A stretch of 64,000 nt of DNA from Serratia rhizosphaerae (GTDB lineage Bacteria; Pseudomonadota; Gammaproteobacteria; Enterobacterales; Enterobacteriaceae): positions 4,588,001 to 4,652,000 of the forward strand of contig NZ_CP041764.1 in the NCBI RefSeq assembly GCF_009817885.1. The letters run 5' to 3'. A program made the translations under genes and the position numbers. Shown one piece after another: positions 34,338 to 42,847 of this stretch. Each line of letters starts with the position of its first letter. Within the stretch, counting starts at the first letter, position 1. The notes below the pieces were generated by a model. It was not told where the DNA came from, did not search any database, and was given only the letters and a program-made list of their open reading frames with translations.

Positions 34338-34389
34338 CGTTAACCGGTCAGCGACAAGCGCTGCACTCACTTTAACCAAGGGGAAAACG

Positions 34390-35706
34390 ATGTCCGTATT
34401 ACGACAGCTGCGTCTGGGTACGATGCTGCATGGCGCATCCGGCAATATGTCCGCCTGGCGCCATCCGGCAGTGGCCGCCGACGCCAGCATCAATATTGAT
34501 TTTGCCAAAGCCACGGCGCTGAAGGCGGAAGAGGGAAAATTCGATTTTCTGTTCGTCGCTGACGGGCTGTATATCAATGAAAAATCGGTCCCGCATTTTC
34601 TTAACCGTTTCGAGCCATTGACCGTGCTGTCGGCGCTGACCGGCGTCACCCGGCACCTGGGGCTGGTCGGTACGCTTTCCACCTCGTACAGCGAGCCGTT
34701 TACCGCCGCGCGTCAGTTCGCCAGTCTGGATCACCTCAGCCACGGCCGCGCCGGTTGGAACGTGGTGACCTCGCCGCTGGAGGGATCGGCGAAAAACTTT
34801 TCCCGTAGTCAGCACCCGGAGCATGCGCTGCGCTATCGCATTGCCGACGAGTATCTTGAGGTGGTGAAAGGACTGTGGGACTCCTGGGAGGCGGACGCCT
34901 TTGTGCGTGACAAACAGAGCGGCCGCTTCTTTGATCCGCAAAAACTGCATACGCTGAACCATCACGGTGATTTCTTTCAGGTGGCGGGGCCGTTAAATAT
35001 CGGCCGCACGCCGCAGGGCCGGCCGATTATTTTCCAGGCGGGCGCCTCCGACGACGGTAAAAAACTGGCGGCGCGCCATGCCGACGCCATTTTTACCCAC
35101 CATGACACGTTGGCCGACGCGCAGGCGTTTTACCGCGACGTGAAACAGCAGTTGGAACAGCATGGCCGCCGCGCCGAGGAACTGCATATCTTCCAGGGCG
35201 TCAGCGTGATTGTCGGCCACGACGCGCAGGATGTGGAGCAGCAGTACCAGACCACGGCGGCGCTGGTTTCACTGCCGGATGCGCTGAATTATCTGGGCCG
35301 CTACTTTGAGCATCATGATTTCAGCCGGTATCCGCTGGATGAGCCTTTCCCTGAACTGGGCGAACTGGGGCAGAACAGCTTTCGCAGCACCACCGACGCA
35401 ATCAAACATCGTGCCCGTGAACGCGGTCTGACGCTGCGTCAGGTGGCGCTGGAGGCTGCCTCGCCGCGACCACGTTTTGCCGGCACGCCGGAGCAGGTGG
35501 CCGACGGGCTGCAGCACTGGTTTGAAGAATACGGCGCCGACGGCTTTATTATTCAGGGCGGCACGCCGGATACCTTCCCGCGCTTTGTGGATCAGGTGGT
35601 GCCGATCCTGCAGGAACGCGGCCTGTTCCGCCGAGAATATCCCGGCAATACGCTGCGCGCCAGCCTGGGGCTGGCGGAGCCGCGCAATCAGTTCACCCCA
35701 CGATAA
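34390..35706 (+). CDS. NtaA/DmoA-family FMN-dependent monooxygenase (CmoJ-like)
   Basis: A 438-aa luciferase-fold monooxygenase of the NtaA/SnaA/DszA/DmoA family. The open frame runs back to 33982, but that part overlaps the preceding gene; the ATG at 34390 after GGGGAAAACG yields the usual N-terminus (LRQLRLGTMLHGASGNMSAWRHP). Family segments are SSTYSEPFTAARQFASLDHLSHGRAGWNVVTS and RPIIFQAGASDDGKKLAARHADAIFTHHD. Members oxidise C-S, C-N or aminocarboxylate substrates using FMNH2 from a separate reductase; none is encoded nearby. The operon context favours an organosulfur (S-alkyl or N-acetyl cysteine-type) substrate. Confidence 0.9.
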   Translation: MSVLRQLRLGTMLHGASGNMSAWRHPAVAADASINIDFAKATALKAEEGKFDFLFVADGLYINEKSVPHFLNRFEPLTVLSALTGVTRHLGLVGTLSTSYSEPFTAARQFASLDHLSHGRAGWNVVTSPLEGSAKNFSRSQHPEHALRYRIADEYLEVVKGLWDSWEADAFVRDKQSGRFFDPQKLHTLNHHGDFFQVAGPLNIGRTPQGRPIIFQAGASDDGKKLAARHADAIFTHHDTLADAQAFYRDVKQQLEQHGRRAEELHIFQGVSVIVGHDAQDVEQQYQTTAALVSLPDALNYLGRYFEHHDFSRYPLDEPFPELGELGQNSFRSTTDAIKHRARERGLTLRQVALEAASPRPRFAGTPEQVADGLQHWFEEYGADGFIIQGGTPDTFPRFVDQVVPILQERGLFRREYPGNTLRASLGLAEPRNQFTPR

Positions 35707-35724
35707 AAAATACAGAGAAACGCT

Positions 35725-36657
35725 ATGCAGAAACCCTTGTTTATTCTGGCGTTGGCGCTGGCCGTTACGCCGGCCGTCCGGGCTGAGAACGTCACCATCA
35801 ACGGCGCGGGCGTGAGCCTTGATGCCAACAAAACGCCGATCCACACGGCGAAAAACGCCGCCGCCGTCGCGCAACTGCCGCCGGGCTATCGCTTTGCCGT
35901 GCCGGGAAAATTTACCGTCGCCATTGCCGGACTGAATTCGCCGCCGCTGACGCTGTTCGCCGATGACAATAAAACGCTGCTCGGCAGCGAGGCGGATATC
36001 GCGCGGCTGGTCGCCGACAGCCTGGGGCTGGAACTCAATATTGTGCCCACCTCGTGGGAGGATTGGCCGCTCGGCGTCACCTCCGGCAAATATGACGCGG
36101 CGATCAGCAATATCACCGTCACCAAAGCGCGCAAGGCGAAGTTTGATTTCGCCACTTACCGCAAGGATTCGCTGGGTTTTTATGTGAAAACCTCCAGCCC
36201 GATTGCATCGCTGCAAAAGGCGGCGGATATCGCCGGGCGACGCATTATTGTCGGCTCCGGCACCAATCAGGAAGCGATCCTGCTGGCGTGGAACGCGCAA
36301 AACCTGCAGGCCGGGCTGAAGCCGTTTACGCCGATCTATACCAAAGACGATGCGGCGCAGACGCTGGCGCTGCAGTCCGGCCGCGCCGACGCCTGGTTTG
36401 GCCCCAACGTCACCGGCGCGTGGAAGGCGGCGCTGAGCGGTAAAACCCGCCTGGCGGGCAGCGTGGACGGCGGCTGGCCGAAAGCGGCGCATATCGCCGT
36501 GACGTTGAAAAAGGGCAGCGGCCTGGCGCTGCCGGTCCAGACCGCGCTGAACGGCGCGATCAACAACGGCGACTACGCCCGGGTGCTCAATCGCTGGGGG
36601 GAAGGCGTGGAGCGTATTACCGCCTCGGAAGTCAATCCCGCCGGGCTGGGTGATTAA
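35725..36657 (+). CDS. ABC transporter substrate-binding protein, amino-acid type
   Basis: A 310-aa periplasmic family-3 solute-binding protein. Signal peptide residues 1-20 (QKPLFILALALAVTPAVRA, cleavage after VRA). The core shows GSEADIARLVADSLGLELNIVPTSWEDWPLGVTSGKYDAAISNITVTKARKAKFDFATY, the usual signature, and a second lobe with GSGTNQEAIL. It is in one operon with a GNAT gene, a permease and an ATPase, forming a complete importer. The family carries polar amino acids such as cystine; with the two LLM monooxygenases a sulfur-containing amino acid derivative is likely. Confidence 0.9.
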   Translation: MQKPLFILALALAVTPAVRAENVTINGAGVSLDANKTPIHTAKNAAAVAQLPPGYRFAVPGKFTVAIAGLNSPPLTLFADDNKTLLGSEADIARLVADSLGLELNIVPTSWEDWPLGVTSGKYDAAISNITVTKARKAKFDFATYRKDSLGFYVKTSSPIASLQKAADIAGRRIIVGSGTNQEAILLAWNAQNLQAGLKPFTPIYTKDDAAQTLALQSGRADAWFGPNVTGAWKAALSGKTRLAGSVDGGWPKAAHIAVTLKKGSGLALPVQTALNGAINNGDYARVLNRWGEGVERITASEVNPAGLGD

Positions 36658-36667
36658 GGAGGCCGTG

Positions 36668-37177
36668 ATGAGCGAGCAATTTCGCGACGTATCGCCGGAG
36701 GACGCCGAACTGCAGCCGATTCTCGCCGGGCTGTTTGACGAATACGCCGCGCGTTATGACGACTACTTTTCCCGCCATGCGGAGGTCGAGTTGACCGAAT
36801 GGTATCTGCCGCCGCAGGGGCTGTTTATCGCCCTGGAGCGCGACGGCGCGATTATCGCCACCGGCGCCTACAAGCCGTACGATGCGCAAACCGCCGAGAT
36901 TAAACGCATCTGGACCGATAAGACGCTGCGTCAGCAGGGGCTGGCCGCCCGCGTGGTGCAGGAGCTGGAGCGCCGGGCGCGGCTGGCGGGCTACCGGCAC
37001 ATCTATCTGACCACCGGCTTTCGTCAGCCGGAGGCGGTGAAACTCTACCTGAGCCAGGGCTATACCCCGCAGTTTGACCCCGGCCGCGATCCGGAAGAGT
37101 ACGCCCGGCCGCCGTTTGACGGCCGGCTGCGCTTTACCAAAACGCTGCTGCACGCCGCATTACGCCAAACTGCATGA
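36668..37177 (+). CDS. GNAT-family N-acetyltransferase
   Basis: A 169-aa acetyltransferase. The ATG at 36668 follows AAGGAGG and is preferred to 36650. The acetyl-CoA-binding motif A region is IKRIWTDKTLRQQGLAARVVQELERRARLAGYRHIYLTTGFRQPEAVKLYLSQGY. In the B. subtilis ytm operon an N-acetyltransferase (SnaB/YtmI) acetylates S-substituted cysteine before oxidation and cleavage; the same gene partners occur here, so a comparable role is inferred. It lies between the substrate-binding protein and the permease with gaps of 10 and 9 bases. Confidence 0.87.
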   Translation: MSEQFRDVSPEDAELQPILAGLFDEYAARYDDYFSRHAEVELTEWYLPPQGLFIALERDGAIIATGAYKPYDAQTAEIKRIWTDKTLRQQGLAARVVQELERRARLAGYRHIYLTTGFRQPEAVKLYLSQGYTPQFDPGRDPEEYARPPFDGRLRFTKTLLHAALRQTA

Positions 37178-37186
37178 GGAATGATA

Positions 37187-38098
37187 ATGAAAAACGGTGA
37201 AACCATTAAAGTGGTGCCGGCGCGTTATCCGCTGCGCGCCGTCGGCGCCGCCGTCGCGCTCCTGCTGCTGGCGGCGGTGGTGCAGTCGGTAGCCTTTAAC
37301 CCGCGCTGGGAATGGCGGGTGTTCGCCCGCTGGTTCTTCGACCCGGTGATTCTGCAGGGACTGGGGCAGACCCTGTTGCTGACCCTGCTTGGCACGCTGT
37401 TAAGCGTGATTTTCGGCGGTATTCTGGCGCTGGCGCGGCTCTCTTCTTCCTGGCTGCTCAGCACGCTGGCGTTCGGCTATATCTGGCTGTTCCGCTCGCT
37501 GCCGCTGATCGTGGTGCTGATCGTGCTGTATAACTTCTCCTACCTGTACGACACCTTATCGCTCGGCGTGCCCTTTACCGGCATCCGTTGGGGCAGTTTT
37601 GCCACTATTGACGTGCTGGGACAGTTTTCCACCGCGGTGGTTGGCCTGACGCTGGTACAAAGCGCCTACAGCGCCGAGATTATCCGCGGCGGCTTTTTAG
37701 GCGTCGATCACGGCCAGTACGAAGCCGCCGCCGCGCTGGGGCTGCCGGCGTGGCGGCGCACCGTACGCATTATTCTGCCGCAGGCGCTGCGCACCATCCT
37801 GCCGGCCGGTTTCAACGAGATTATCAGCCTCGCCAAGGGCACGGCGATGGTATACGTGCTGGCGATGCCGGAGTTGTTCTACACCATCCAGATGATCTAC
37901 AACCGTACGCAGGAGGTGATCCCGCTGCTGATGGTCGGCGCGGTCTGGTATCTGGTGATCACTACCGTGCTGTCGCTTATTCAGTATGCCGTTGAACGCG
38001 CGCTGGCCCGCAGCGAGCGCCGTTCGGCGGTCAATACCACACGCACCGCAGGCCGCGCGCGCGCGGTCACCGCACAGGAGCCTGCCCATGTCAGCTGA
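37187..38098 (+). CDS. Amino-acid ABC transporter permease
   Basis: A 303-aa inner-membrane permease of the HisM/GlnP type. GAGGA ends directly before an ATG at 37181, so the ATG at 37187 with proper spacing is preferred. Hydrophobic segments include AVGAAVALLLLAAVVQSVAF, GQTLLLTLLGTLLSVIFGGILALARL and LWLFRSLPLIVVLIVLY. The EAA loop that contacts the ATPase is visible as YEAAAALGLPAWRRTVRIILPQALRTILPAGFNEII. The stop overlaps the ATPase start by 11 bases. Only one permease is encoded, so it probably works as a homodimer. Confidence 0.92.
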   Translation: MKNGETIKVVPARYPLRAVGAAVALLLLAAVVQSVAFNPRWEWRVFARWFFDPVILQGLGQTLLLTLLGTLLSVIFGGILALARLSSSWLLSTLAFGYIWLFRSLPLIVVLIVLYNFSYLYDTLSLGVPFTGIRWGSFATIDVLGQFSTAVVGLTLVQSAYSAEIIRGGFLGVDHGQYEAAAALGLPAWRRTVRIILPQALRTILPAGFNEIISLAKGTAMVYVLAMPELFYTIQMIYNRTQEVIPLLMVGAVWYLVITTVLSLIQYAVERALARSERRSAVNTTRTAGRARAVTAQEPAHVS

Positions 38099-38855
38099 AG
38101 GTCATATTTCCATTACCGGCGTCAGTAAATACTTCGGCCGGCATAAGGCGCTGGATGACGTGTCGCTGGAGATCCCGCCCGGATCCGTCACGGTGATCCT
38201 CGGGCCGTCCGGCTCCGGCAAATCGACGCTGCTGCGCGCCATCAACCACCTGGAGCGGGTGGATGAAGGATTTATCCAGATTGACGGCGACTATATTGGC
38301 TATCGGCGGCAGGGCGACAGACTGTATGAACTGAAGGAGAAAGCGATACTCAAACAGCGGATTAACGTCGGCTATGTATTCCAGAATTTCAATCTGTTCC
38401 CGCACCTGACCGTGCTGGAAAATCTGATTGAAGCGCCGGTGGCGCACAAACGGCTGAGCCGCAGGGCCGCCGTGGAGCAGGCGTATGCGCTGCTGGATGT
38501 GGTCGGACTGCGCGATAAGGCCGACGCCTGGTCGCGGCACCTTTCCGGCGGACAGCAGCAGCGCATTGCCATTGCCCGCGCGCTGGCGCTGCGTCCACGG
38601 GTCATATTGTTTGACGAGCCAACCTCGGCGCTGGATCCGGAACTGGTGGGTGAAGTGCTGGACGTGATTAAAAAGCTGGCGCGATCGGGCACCACGCTGG
38701 TGGTGGTGACCCATGAGATTGGCTTTGCCCGTGAGGTGGCCGATCAGGTGGTATTTATGGTGGACGGTAAAGTTGTCGAGCAGGGCAGCGGCGATGAATT
38801 GTTAAACCACCCGCGCCATCCGCGCACGCGTCAGTTTTTGTCGAAAGTACTGTAA
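38088..38855 (+). CDS. Amino-acid ABC transporter ATP-binding protein
   Basis: A 255-aa ABC ATPase of the polar amino-acid family. Walker A GPSGSGKST, Q-loop YVFQNFNLFPH, signature LSGGQQQR, Walker B VILFDEPTSALDPE and the switch histidine in VVVTHEIGF are all intact. The ATG at 38088 follows AGGAG and lies inside the permease gene; the open frame itself starts at 37986. It energises the importer formed with the preceding permease and binding protein and closes the putative organosulfur operon. Confidence 0.95.
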   Translation: MSAEGHISITGVSKYFGRHKALDDVSLEIPPGSVTVILGPSGSGKSTLLRAINHLERVDEGFIQIDGDYIGYRRQGDRLYELKEKAILKQRINVGYVFQNFNLFPHLTVLENLIEAPVAHKRLSRRAAVEQAYALLDVVGLRDKADAWSRHLSGGQQQRIAIARALALRPRVILFDEPTSALDPELVGEVLDVIKKLARSGTTLVVVTHEIGFAREVADQVVFMVDGKVVEQGSGDELLNHPRHPRTRQFLSKVL

Positions 38856-38876
38856 GGGCATGGCGCCGGGGGACGG

Positions 38877-39791
38877 TCAGTCAATCTCCAGGCACACCGC
38901 GCCAATCATCTCTCTGAGCCAGCGATGCGCCGCATGATCCTGCGTGCGTTGATGCCATAACAGGTGAAACTGAATCTGCGGCATCGGCAGCGGCGGCTCG
39001 GTGATGGTAAGCGCCTCGCGGCAGGCCGAGGTTGCCGCCACCCGGCGCAGCACCGTGCTGACATAGTGCGAACCGGGCAGCAGCGCCGGGATGGCGAACA
39101 TGCTGGGCAGCGTCAGCGCCACCTGGCGGGTCAGCCCGCGTTCTCTGAGCATCTCATCCATCAGTCCGTAGCGGTTGCCTTCCGGCGACGCCAGGATGTG
39201 CTTCATCGCCAGAAAGCGTTGCAGCGTCATTTCGTCGCGCGCCGTCCCGTCGTCTTTTGCCGTCAGCGTGACAAACTCATCGCTCAGCAACGGAACGGAT
39301 ACGATCCGGCGCTGCGTCTTGGTGGGCGTTACGCTCAGGGCCGCGTCAATTTTACCGCTGTCCAGCAGCGCCACCGTTTCATCGCGGTCGGTAAAACTGC
39401 GGATGTGCAGCGTGCCGTTCGGCGCCAGCGCCGCAAATTTCTTACTCAGCGCCGGCAGCGCGATATGCAGCGGATACTCCGTCAGCCCCAGGGTAAAGCT
39501 GAGCGTTTGCGCCGCCGGATCGAATGCCTCGGCGGGGTGCATAATACCGCGGATGCGCGCCAGCGCTTCGGCAACCGGCGGGGCGATGGCCTGCGCCTTG
39601 GCGGTCGGTTGCAGGCCTTCCGCACTGCGGATAAACAGCGGATCGTCGAACGCGCGCCGCAGACGCGCCAACGCCGCGCTCATCGCCGGCTGGCTGACGC
39701 CCGCCATCGCCGCCGCTTTGGTGACATTGCGTTCCGCCATCAGCGCGTCAAACGCCGCAAGGAGATTAAGATCGAACCCCTCAAAATTCAT
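38877..39791 (-). CDS. LysR-family transcriptional regulator
   Basis: A 304-aa LysR regulator: FDLNLLAAFDALMAERNVTKAAAMAGVSQPAMSAALARLRRAFDDPLFIRSAEGLQPTAKA is the NodD/PcaQ-like winged helix, followed by a substrate-binding effector domain. It is convergent with the ABC-transporter operon and divergent from the SnoaL-like gene at 39900, so it more likely controls that gene and the SDR after it, or itself. The intergenic region to 39900 is about 108 bases and AT-rich near the start codon. Confidence 0.9.
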   Translation of the reverse strand: MNFEGFDLNLLAAFDALMAERNVTKAAAMAGVSQPAMSAALARLRRAFDDPLFIRSAEGLQPTAKAQAIAPPVAEALARIRGIMHPAEAFDPAAQTLSFTLGLTEYPLHIALPALSKKFAALAPNGTLHIRSFTDRDETVALLDSGKIDAALSVTPTKTQRRIVSVPLLSDEFVTLTAKDDGTARDEMTLQRFLAMKHILASPEGNRYGLMDEMLRERGLTRQVALTLPSMFAIPALLPGSHYVSTVLRRVAATSACREALTITEPPLPMPQIQFHLLWHQRTQDHAAHRWLREMIGAVCLEID

Positions 39792-39899
39792 ATTTTATAT
39801 ATTACTCTATACATGAAATTTGTTGGATTGATGATGGCACGGCGGTGAATACTGCGCAAGGCGGTGAGCTGCACCGCCGATAGCAAAAGGCTTCCAGGC

Positions 39900-40340
39900 A
39901 TGACCGATACTGACGATCTGACCCAACGTTTACAAACCGAGCGCGCCGCCGTCGAGACGCTGTACCGCGCGTTTAATGATAAAGACCCGGAGCTGGTGCA
40001 CCTGGCGGTTACCCGCGACTGGCAGGATATTCCGCTGGCGCCGGGACAGGGGCCGGGGCCTGACGGCTTCAAGCCGCTGCTGGCCGGATTTATCGCCGCG
40101 TTTCCCGATATCCGCATCACCATTCACGAGATGCTGCAGGAGCCGGGCAAAGCCGCCGTTCGCGCCGAAATTACCGGCACCCATCTGGGCGAATTTATGG
40201 GCATTGCGCCGAGCGGGCGCAGCATCAGCGTCAGGCTGCACGAGTTTCATACCCTGAACGGCGAGCGTGTAACCGCCACCTGGCACATGGAAGACTGGCT
40301 GGCGCTGTATCAGCAGCTCGGCCACGTGCCGCCGCTATAA
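39900..40340 (+). CDS. SnoaL-like/ester cyclase family protein (NTF2 fold)
   Basis: A 146-aa NTF2-like protein. The ATG at 39900 (MTDTDDLTQRL) is preferred over 39864. The sequence ETLYRAFNDKDPELVHLAVTRDWQDIPLAPGQGPGPDGFKPLLAGFIAAFPDIRITIHEMLQEPGKAAVRAEITGTHLGEFMGIAPSGRSISVRLHEFHTL follows the SnoaL-like polyketide cyclase/ester cyclase pattern. Such proteins bind or rearrange small hydrophobic molecules; the function here is unknown. It is followed at 80 bases by an SDR gene, and the LysR gene is divergent, so the three probably form one control unit. Confidence 0.82.
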   Translation: MTDTDDLTQRLQTERAAVETLYRAFNDKDPELVHLAVTRDWQDIPLAPGQGPGPDGFKPLLAGFIAAFPDIRITIHEMLQEPGKAAVRAEITGTHLGEFMGIAPSGRSISVRLHEFHTLNGERVTATWHMEDWLALYQQLGHVPPL

Positions 40341-40420
40341 TTACTACTCGTGCCGGCGGCGCGGCCGTGCGCTGCTGATGACCAACCAACCCGGCGACCG
40401 TGCCGGACAGGAGAACACGT

Positions 40421-41158
40421 ATGTCGGTGGAGAACAAAAGCGCCATTGTGACCGGCGCCAGTAAAGGCATAGGGCGCGATATCGCGCTCACGTTGGCCCG
40501 GGACGGTTTTGATATCGTGCTGGGTTTTGGCAGGGATCGCGCAGCGGCGCAGGCGGTGGCGGATAAGATCGCCGCGCTGGGCAGAAAAGCCGTCCTGGTG
40601 GCGGGAGACGTCGCCGAGCCGGACGTGGTAGCCAGCCTGTTCAGCGCCGCGCAGGCCACCTTTGGCCGGCTTGATACGGTGGTTATCAATGCCGGCATTA
40701 TGCGCATGGCGCCGATTGCCAGCGCCAGTCTTGCGGACTTTGACGCCATGATGAACGTCAACGCCCGCAGCGCTTTTCTGATGATGGCGGCGGCCGGCGA
40801 GCAGTTGTCGGCGGGCGGCAGCATTATCGCGCTGTCTACCAGCGTGATTGCCAAATCGATGCCCGGCTATGGCCCTTATATCGCCTCGAAGCTTGCCGTG
40901 GAAGGGCTGGTCAGAGTGATGGCGAATGAGCTGCGCGGGCGGGATATTACCGTCAATGCGGTCGCGCCCGGGCCGACCGCCACCGAACTGTTTATGCACG
41001 GTAAGAGTCAGCAGCAAATTGACGCGCTGGCGCAGGCCGCGCCGCTGGAAAGACTGGGCGTGCCGCAGGACATCAGCGAGGTGGTGGCGTTTCTGGCCGG
41101 CGGACAGGGGCGCTGGATTAACGCGCAGGTGCTCAGGGTCAATGGCGGTTTCGCCTGA
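40421..41158 (+). CDS. SDR-family oxidoreductase
   Basis: A 245-aa classical SDR close to 3-oxoacyl-ACP reductase-like enzymes. The ATG at 40421 has AGGAGA upstream. It has TGASKGIGRDIAL, VVINAGIM in place of the usual NNAG, SIIALSTSV with the catalytic serine, YGPYIASKLAVEG with Y-x-x-x-K, and the C-terminal INAQVLRVNGGFA. The cofactor is probably NADP(H), given the basic residue in the first glycine loop. It is likely cotranscribed with the SnoaL-like gene. Substrate unknown. Confidence 0.9.
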   Translation: MSVENKSAIVTGASKGIGRDIALTLARDGFDIVLGFGRDRAAAQAVADKIAALGRKAVLVAGDVAEPDVVASLFSAAQATFGRLDTVVINAGIMRMAPIASASLADFDAMMNVNARSAFLMMAAAGEQLSAGGSIIALSTSVIAKSMPGYGPYIASKLAVEGLVRVMANELRGRDITVNAVAPGPTATELFMHGKSQQQIDALAQAAPLERLGVPQDISEVVAFLAGGQGRWINAQVLRVNGGFA

Positions 41159-41188
41159 TCGCCTGCGCGACAGGATCCGGGCGGGGCG

Positions 41189-41800
41189 TTAGTAGATCTG
41201 GGTCACCGCGCTGCGGGGGATATCGCCGTCCAGGTAGAACGCCTCGGACTCCCCATCACTTTGTAAATGCTCCAGCGCATTTCTGACCGTGCTCGGCGAG
41301 ACTTTCTTCGCCGCCATCAGGCGGTCCGCATCGTCCAGCAGGATCTGCGCGGTGGTTTTAAAGCGACCGGAAAAGGCGCTGGCGTCGATTTGCACCACGG
41401 TGCGGCCGGTGGCAAAACGGCGCGCGGTCTGCAGCGAGCCGGACAGCGACAGCACGCCGCCGCTGCTGCCGCCGGTGCGCGAGGTGTGCTTGATAATATC
41501 CGCCAGATAGTCGTCGCCGCTCTTTTTATCCGATGCGTCGGAACGTTCCAGGCCGTAGGCGTCAATCTCGTCGCGATCGCCGAAGTGGGCGCGATACAGC
41601 GTGTTAGGCAGCGGGTTGTTGCGGGCAAAATCCCGCAGCTCATGAATCGAGTTAAAGCCGGTTGGCTCCACGCTTCTGTCGTTCTGGTTGGCGCCGCGTT
41701 GCAGTAAATCCGCCACGGTGACGGGACGGGCGGTTTCTTGTTGCGGCGGCGGATTGACCCGGTTGCTGCTGAAGACGTTTTTGATCTGTGGCATTTTCAC
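41189..41800 (-). CDS. Putative mono-ADP-ribosyltransferase effector/toxin
   Basis: A 203-aa protein that I read as an ADP-ribosyltransferase fold of the R-S-E class. Candidate NAD-binding arginine R70 in NTLYRAHFGD; S-x-S motif S118/S120 in GVLSLSGSLQTARRFATG, where the trailing ARRFA is typical; catalytic E-x-E at E184/E186 in DGESEAFYLDGDIP, which would favour arginine as acceptor. The first 45 residues are polar and unstructured-looking, with no Sec signal, as in injected effectors. GTG at 41800 has AGGAG 8 bases upstream; the ATG at 41794 is possible. It is a lone gene with no immunity partner or secretion component beside it. The fold call rests on motifs, not alignment. Confidence 0.6.
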   Translation of the reverse strand: MKMPQIKNVFSSNRVNPPPQQETARPVTVADLLQRGANQNDRSVEPTGFNSIHELRDFARNNPLPNTLYRAHFGDRDEIDAYGLERSDASDKKSGDDYLADIIKHTSRTGGSSGGVLSLSGSLQTARRFATGRTVVQIDASAFSGRFKTTAQILLDDADRLMAAKKVSPSTVRNALEHLQSDGESEAFYLDGDIPRSAVTQIY

Positions 41801-41936
41801 CTTGATGACTCCTGACTGAATACATAGCCATTGAGTGGCGGCAAAGCGGCATGAGTTTCAATTTTTTTGTAACGCCCGGGGATGAACGTATGATAATTCT
41901 GACATCCATCCATACCGTTTCGGAGAACAGAATCCC

Positions 41937-42791
41937 ATGGCGTCAACGCATAATGCGCCGCGCAGCGAAGACTGGCTTACCCTGCGGCGTGATGACGACA
42001 CTGGTATCGAAAGCGTTCACGCTCATTTTCGCGGGCACGCTTACGATCCCCACGATCATGACGAGATGCTGGTCGGCGTTACCCAGCAGGGATTACAGCG
42101 CTTCAACTGTCACCGTTCGCTGCATACCAGCCGCCCCGGGCGCGCGATCCTGATAGAACCGGGTGCGGTGCACGATGGCCACGCGCCGCAGGATGAGGGC
42201 TTTACCTACGGCATGCTGTATCTGCCGCAGAGCTGGGTATCCGGCGTGATGCGGCGGCGCGGGCTGGGCGATGTGTCGACGTTGGAAGGGGCGTTCCGCC
42301 ACACGCTGACCGACGATGCCCGGTTGAGTGCGGCGATCCAGCAGGCGTTCTGCGCCGTGCACCACAACGAAGGCCGGCTGGCGCGCGACCAGAGTCTGGA
42401 CCGGCTGATCGATCTGCTGGCCCGCCATATCCAGGTGAGGCCCTCGTCGCTGAGAGATGAGTCGCAGGTGTTGATCCATCGCCTCAGGGAATACTTGCAC
42501 GCACATATGGCCGACAATATCGGGCTGGACGAACTGGCCCGGCAGAGCGGCATCGATCGCTTTCGCCTGACTCGCCAGTTTAAAAAAGCTTTTGGCCTGT
42601 CGCCCCACGCCTATCTGGTGCGGCTGCGTCTGCGCGCCGCGCGTATGCGGCTGGCGCGGGGCGAGCCGCCGGCGCAGGTGGCGATGCAGGTGGGGTTTGC
42701 CGACCAGAGCCACCTGGGCCGCTGGTTCCAGCGCGCCTACCGGCTGTCGCCGCAGGCCTATCAGCGCCAGTGCACAAACGTTCTATACTGA
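41937..42791 (+). CDS. AraC-family transcriptional regulator
   Basis: A 284-aa regulator: N-terminal cupin sensor (HDHDEMLVGVTQQGLQRFNCHRSLHTSRPGRAILIEPGAVHDGHAP) and C-terminal double helix-turn-helix (LDELARQSGIDRFRLTRQFKKAFGLSPHAYLVRLRLRAARMRLARGEPPAQVAMQVGFADQSHLGRWFQRAYRLSPQAYQRQ). The DUF2000 gene follows within about 55 bases on the same strand and is a plausible cotranscript. It is divergent from the ADP-ribosyltransferase-like gene. Effector unknown. Confidence 0.92.
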   Translation: MASTHNAPRSEDWLTLRRDDDTGIESVHAHFRGHAYDPHDHDEMLVGVTQQGLQRFNCHRSLHTSRPGRAILIEPGAVHDGHAPQDEGFTYGMLYLPQSWVSGVMRRRGLGDVSTLEGAFRHTLTDDARLSAAIQQAFCAVHHNEGRLARDQSLDRLIDLLARHIQVRPSSLRDESQVLIHRLREYLHAHMADNIGLDELARQSGIDRFRLTRQFKKAFGLSPHAYLVRLRLRAARMRLARGEPPAQVAMQVGFADQSHLGRWFQRAYRLSPQAYQRQCTNVLY

Positions 42792-42847
42792 CGGACGGCC
42801 GATCTCCGATGATGCGTTTTTTAGCAACCAACGGAGTACCGGCAGTG

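Noticed and set aside
33982..34389. An N-terminal extension making the second LLM monooxygenase 574 aa.
   Set aside because: This stretch is the out-of-frame shadow of the preceding monooxygenase gene; a normal start with upstream purines is at 34390.
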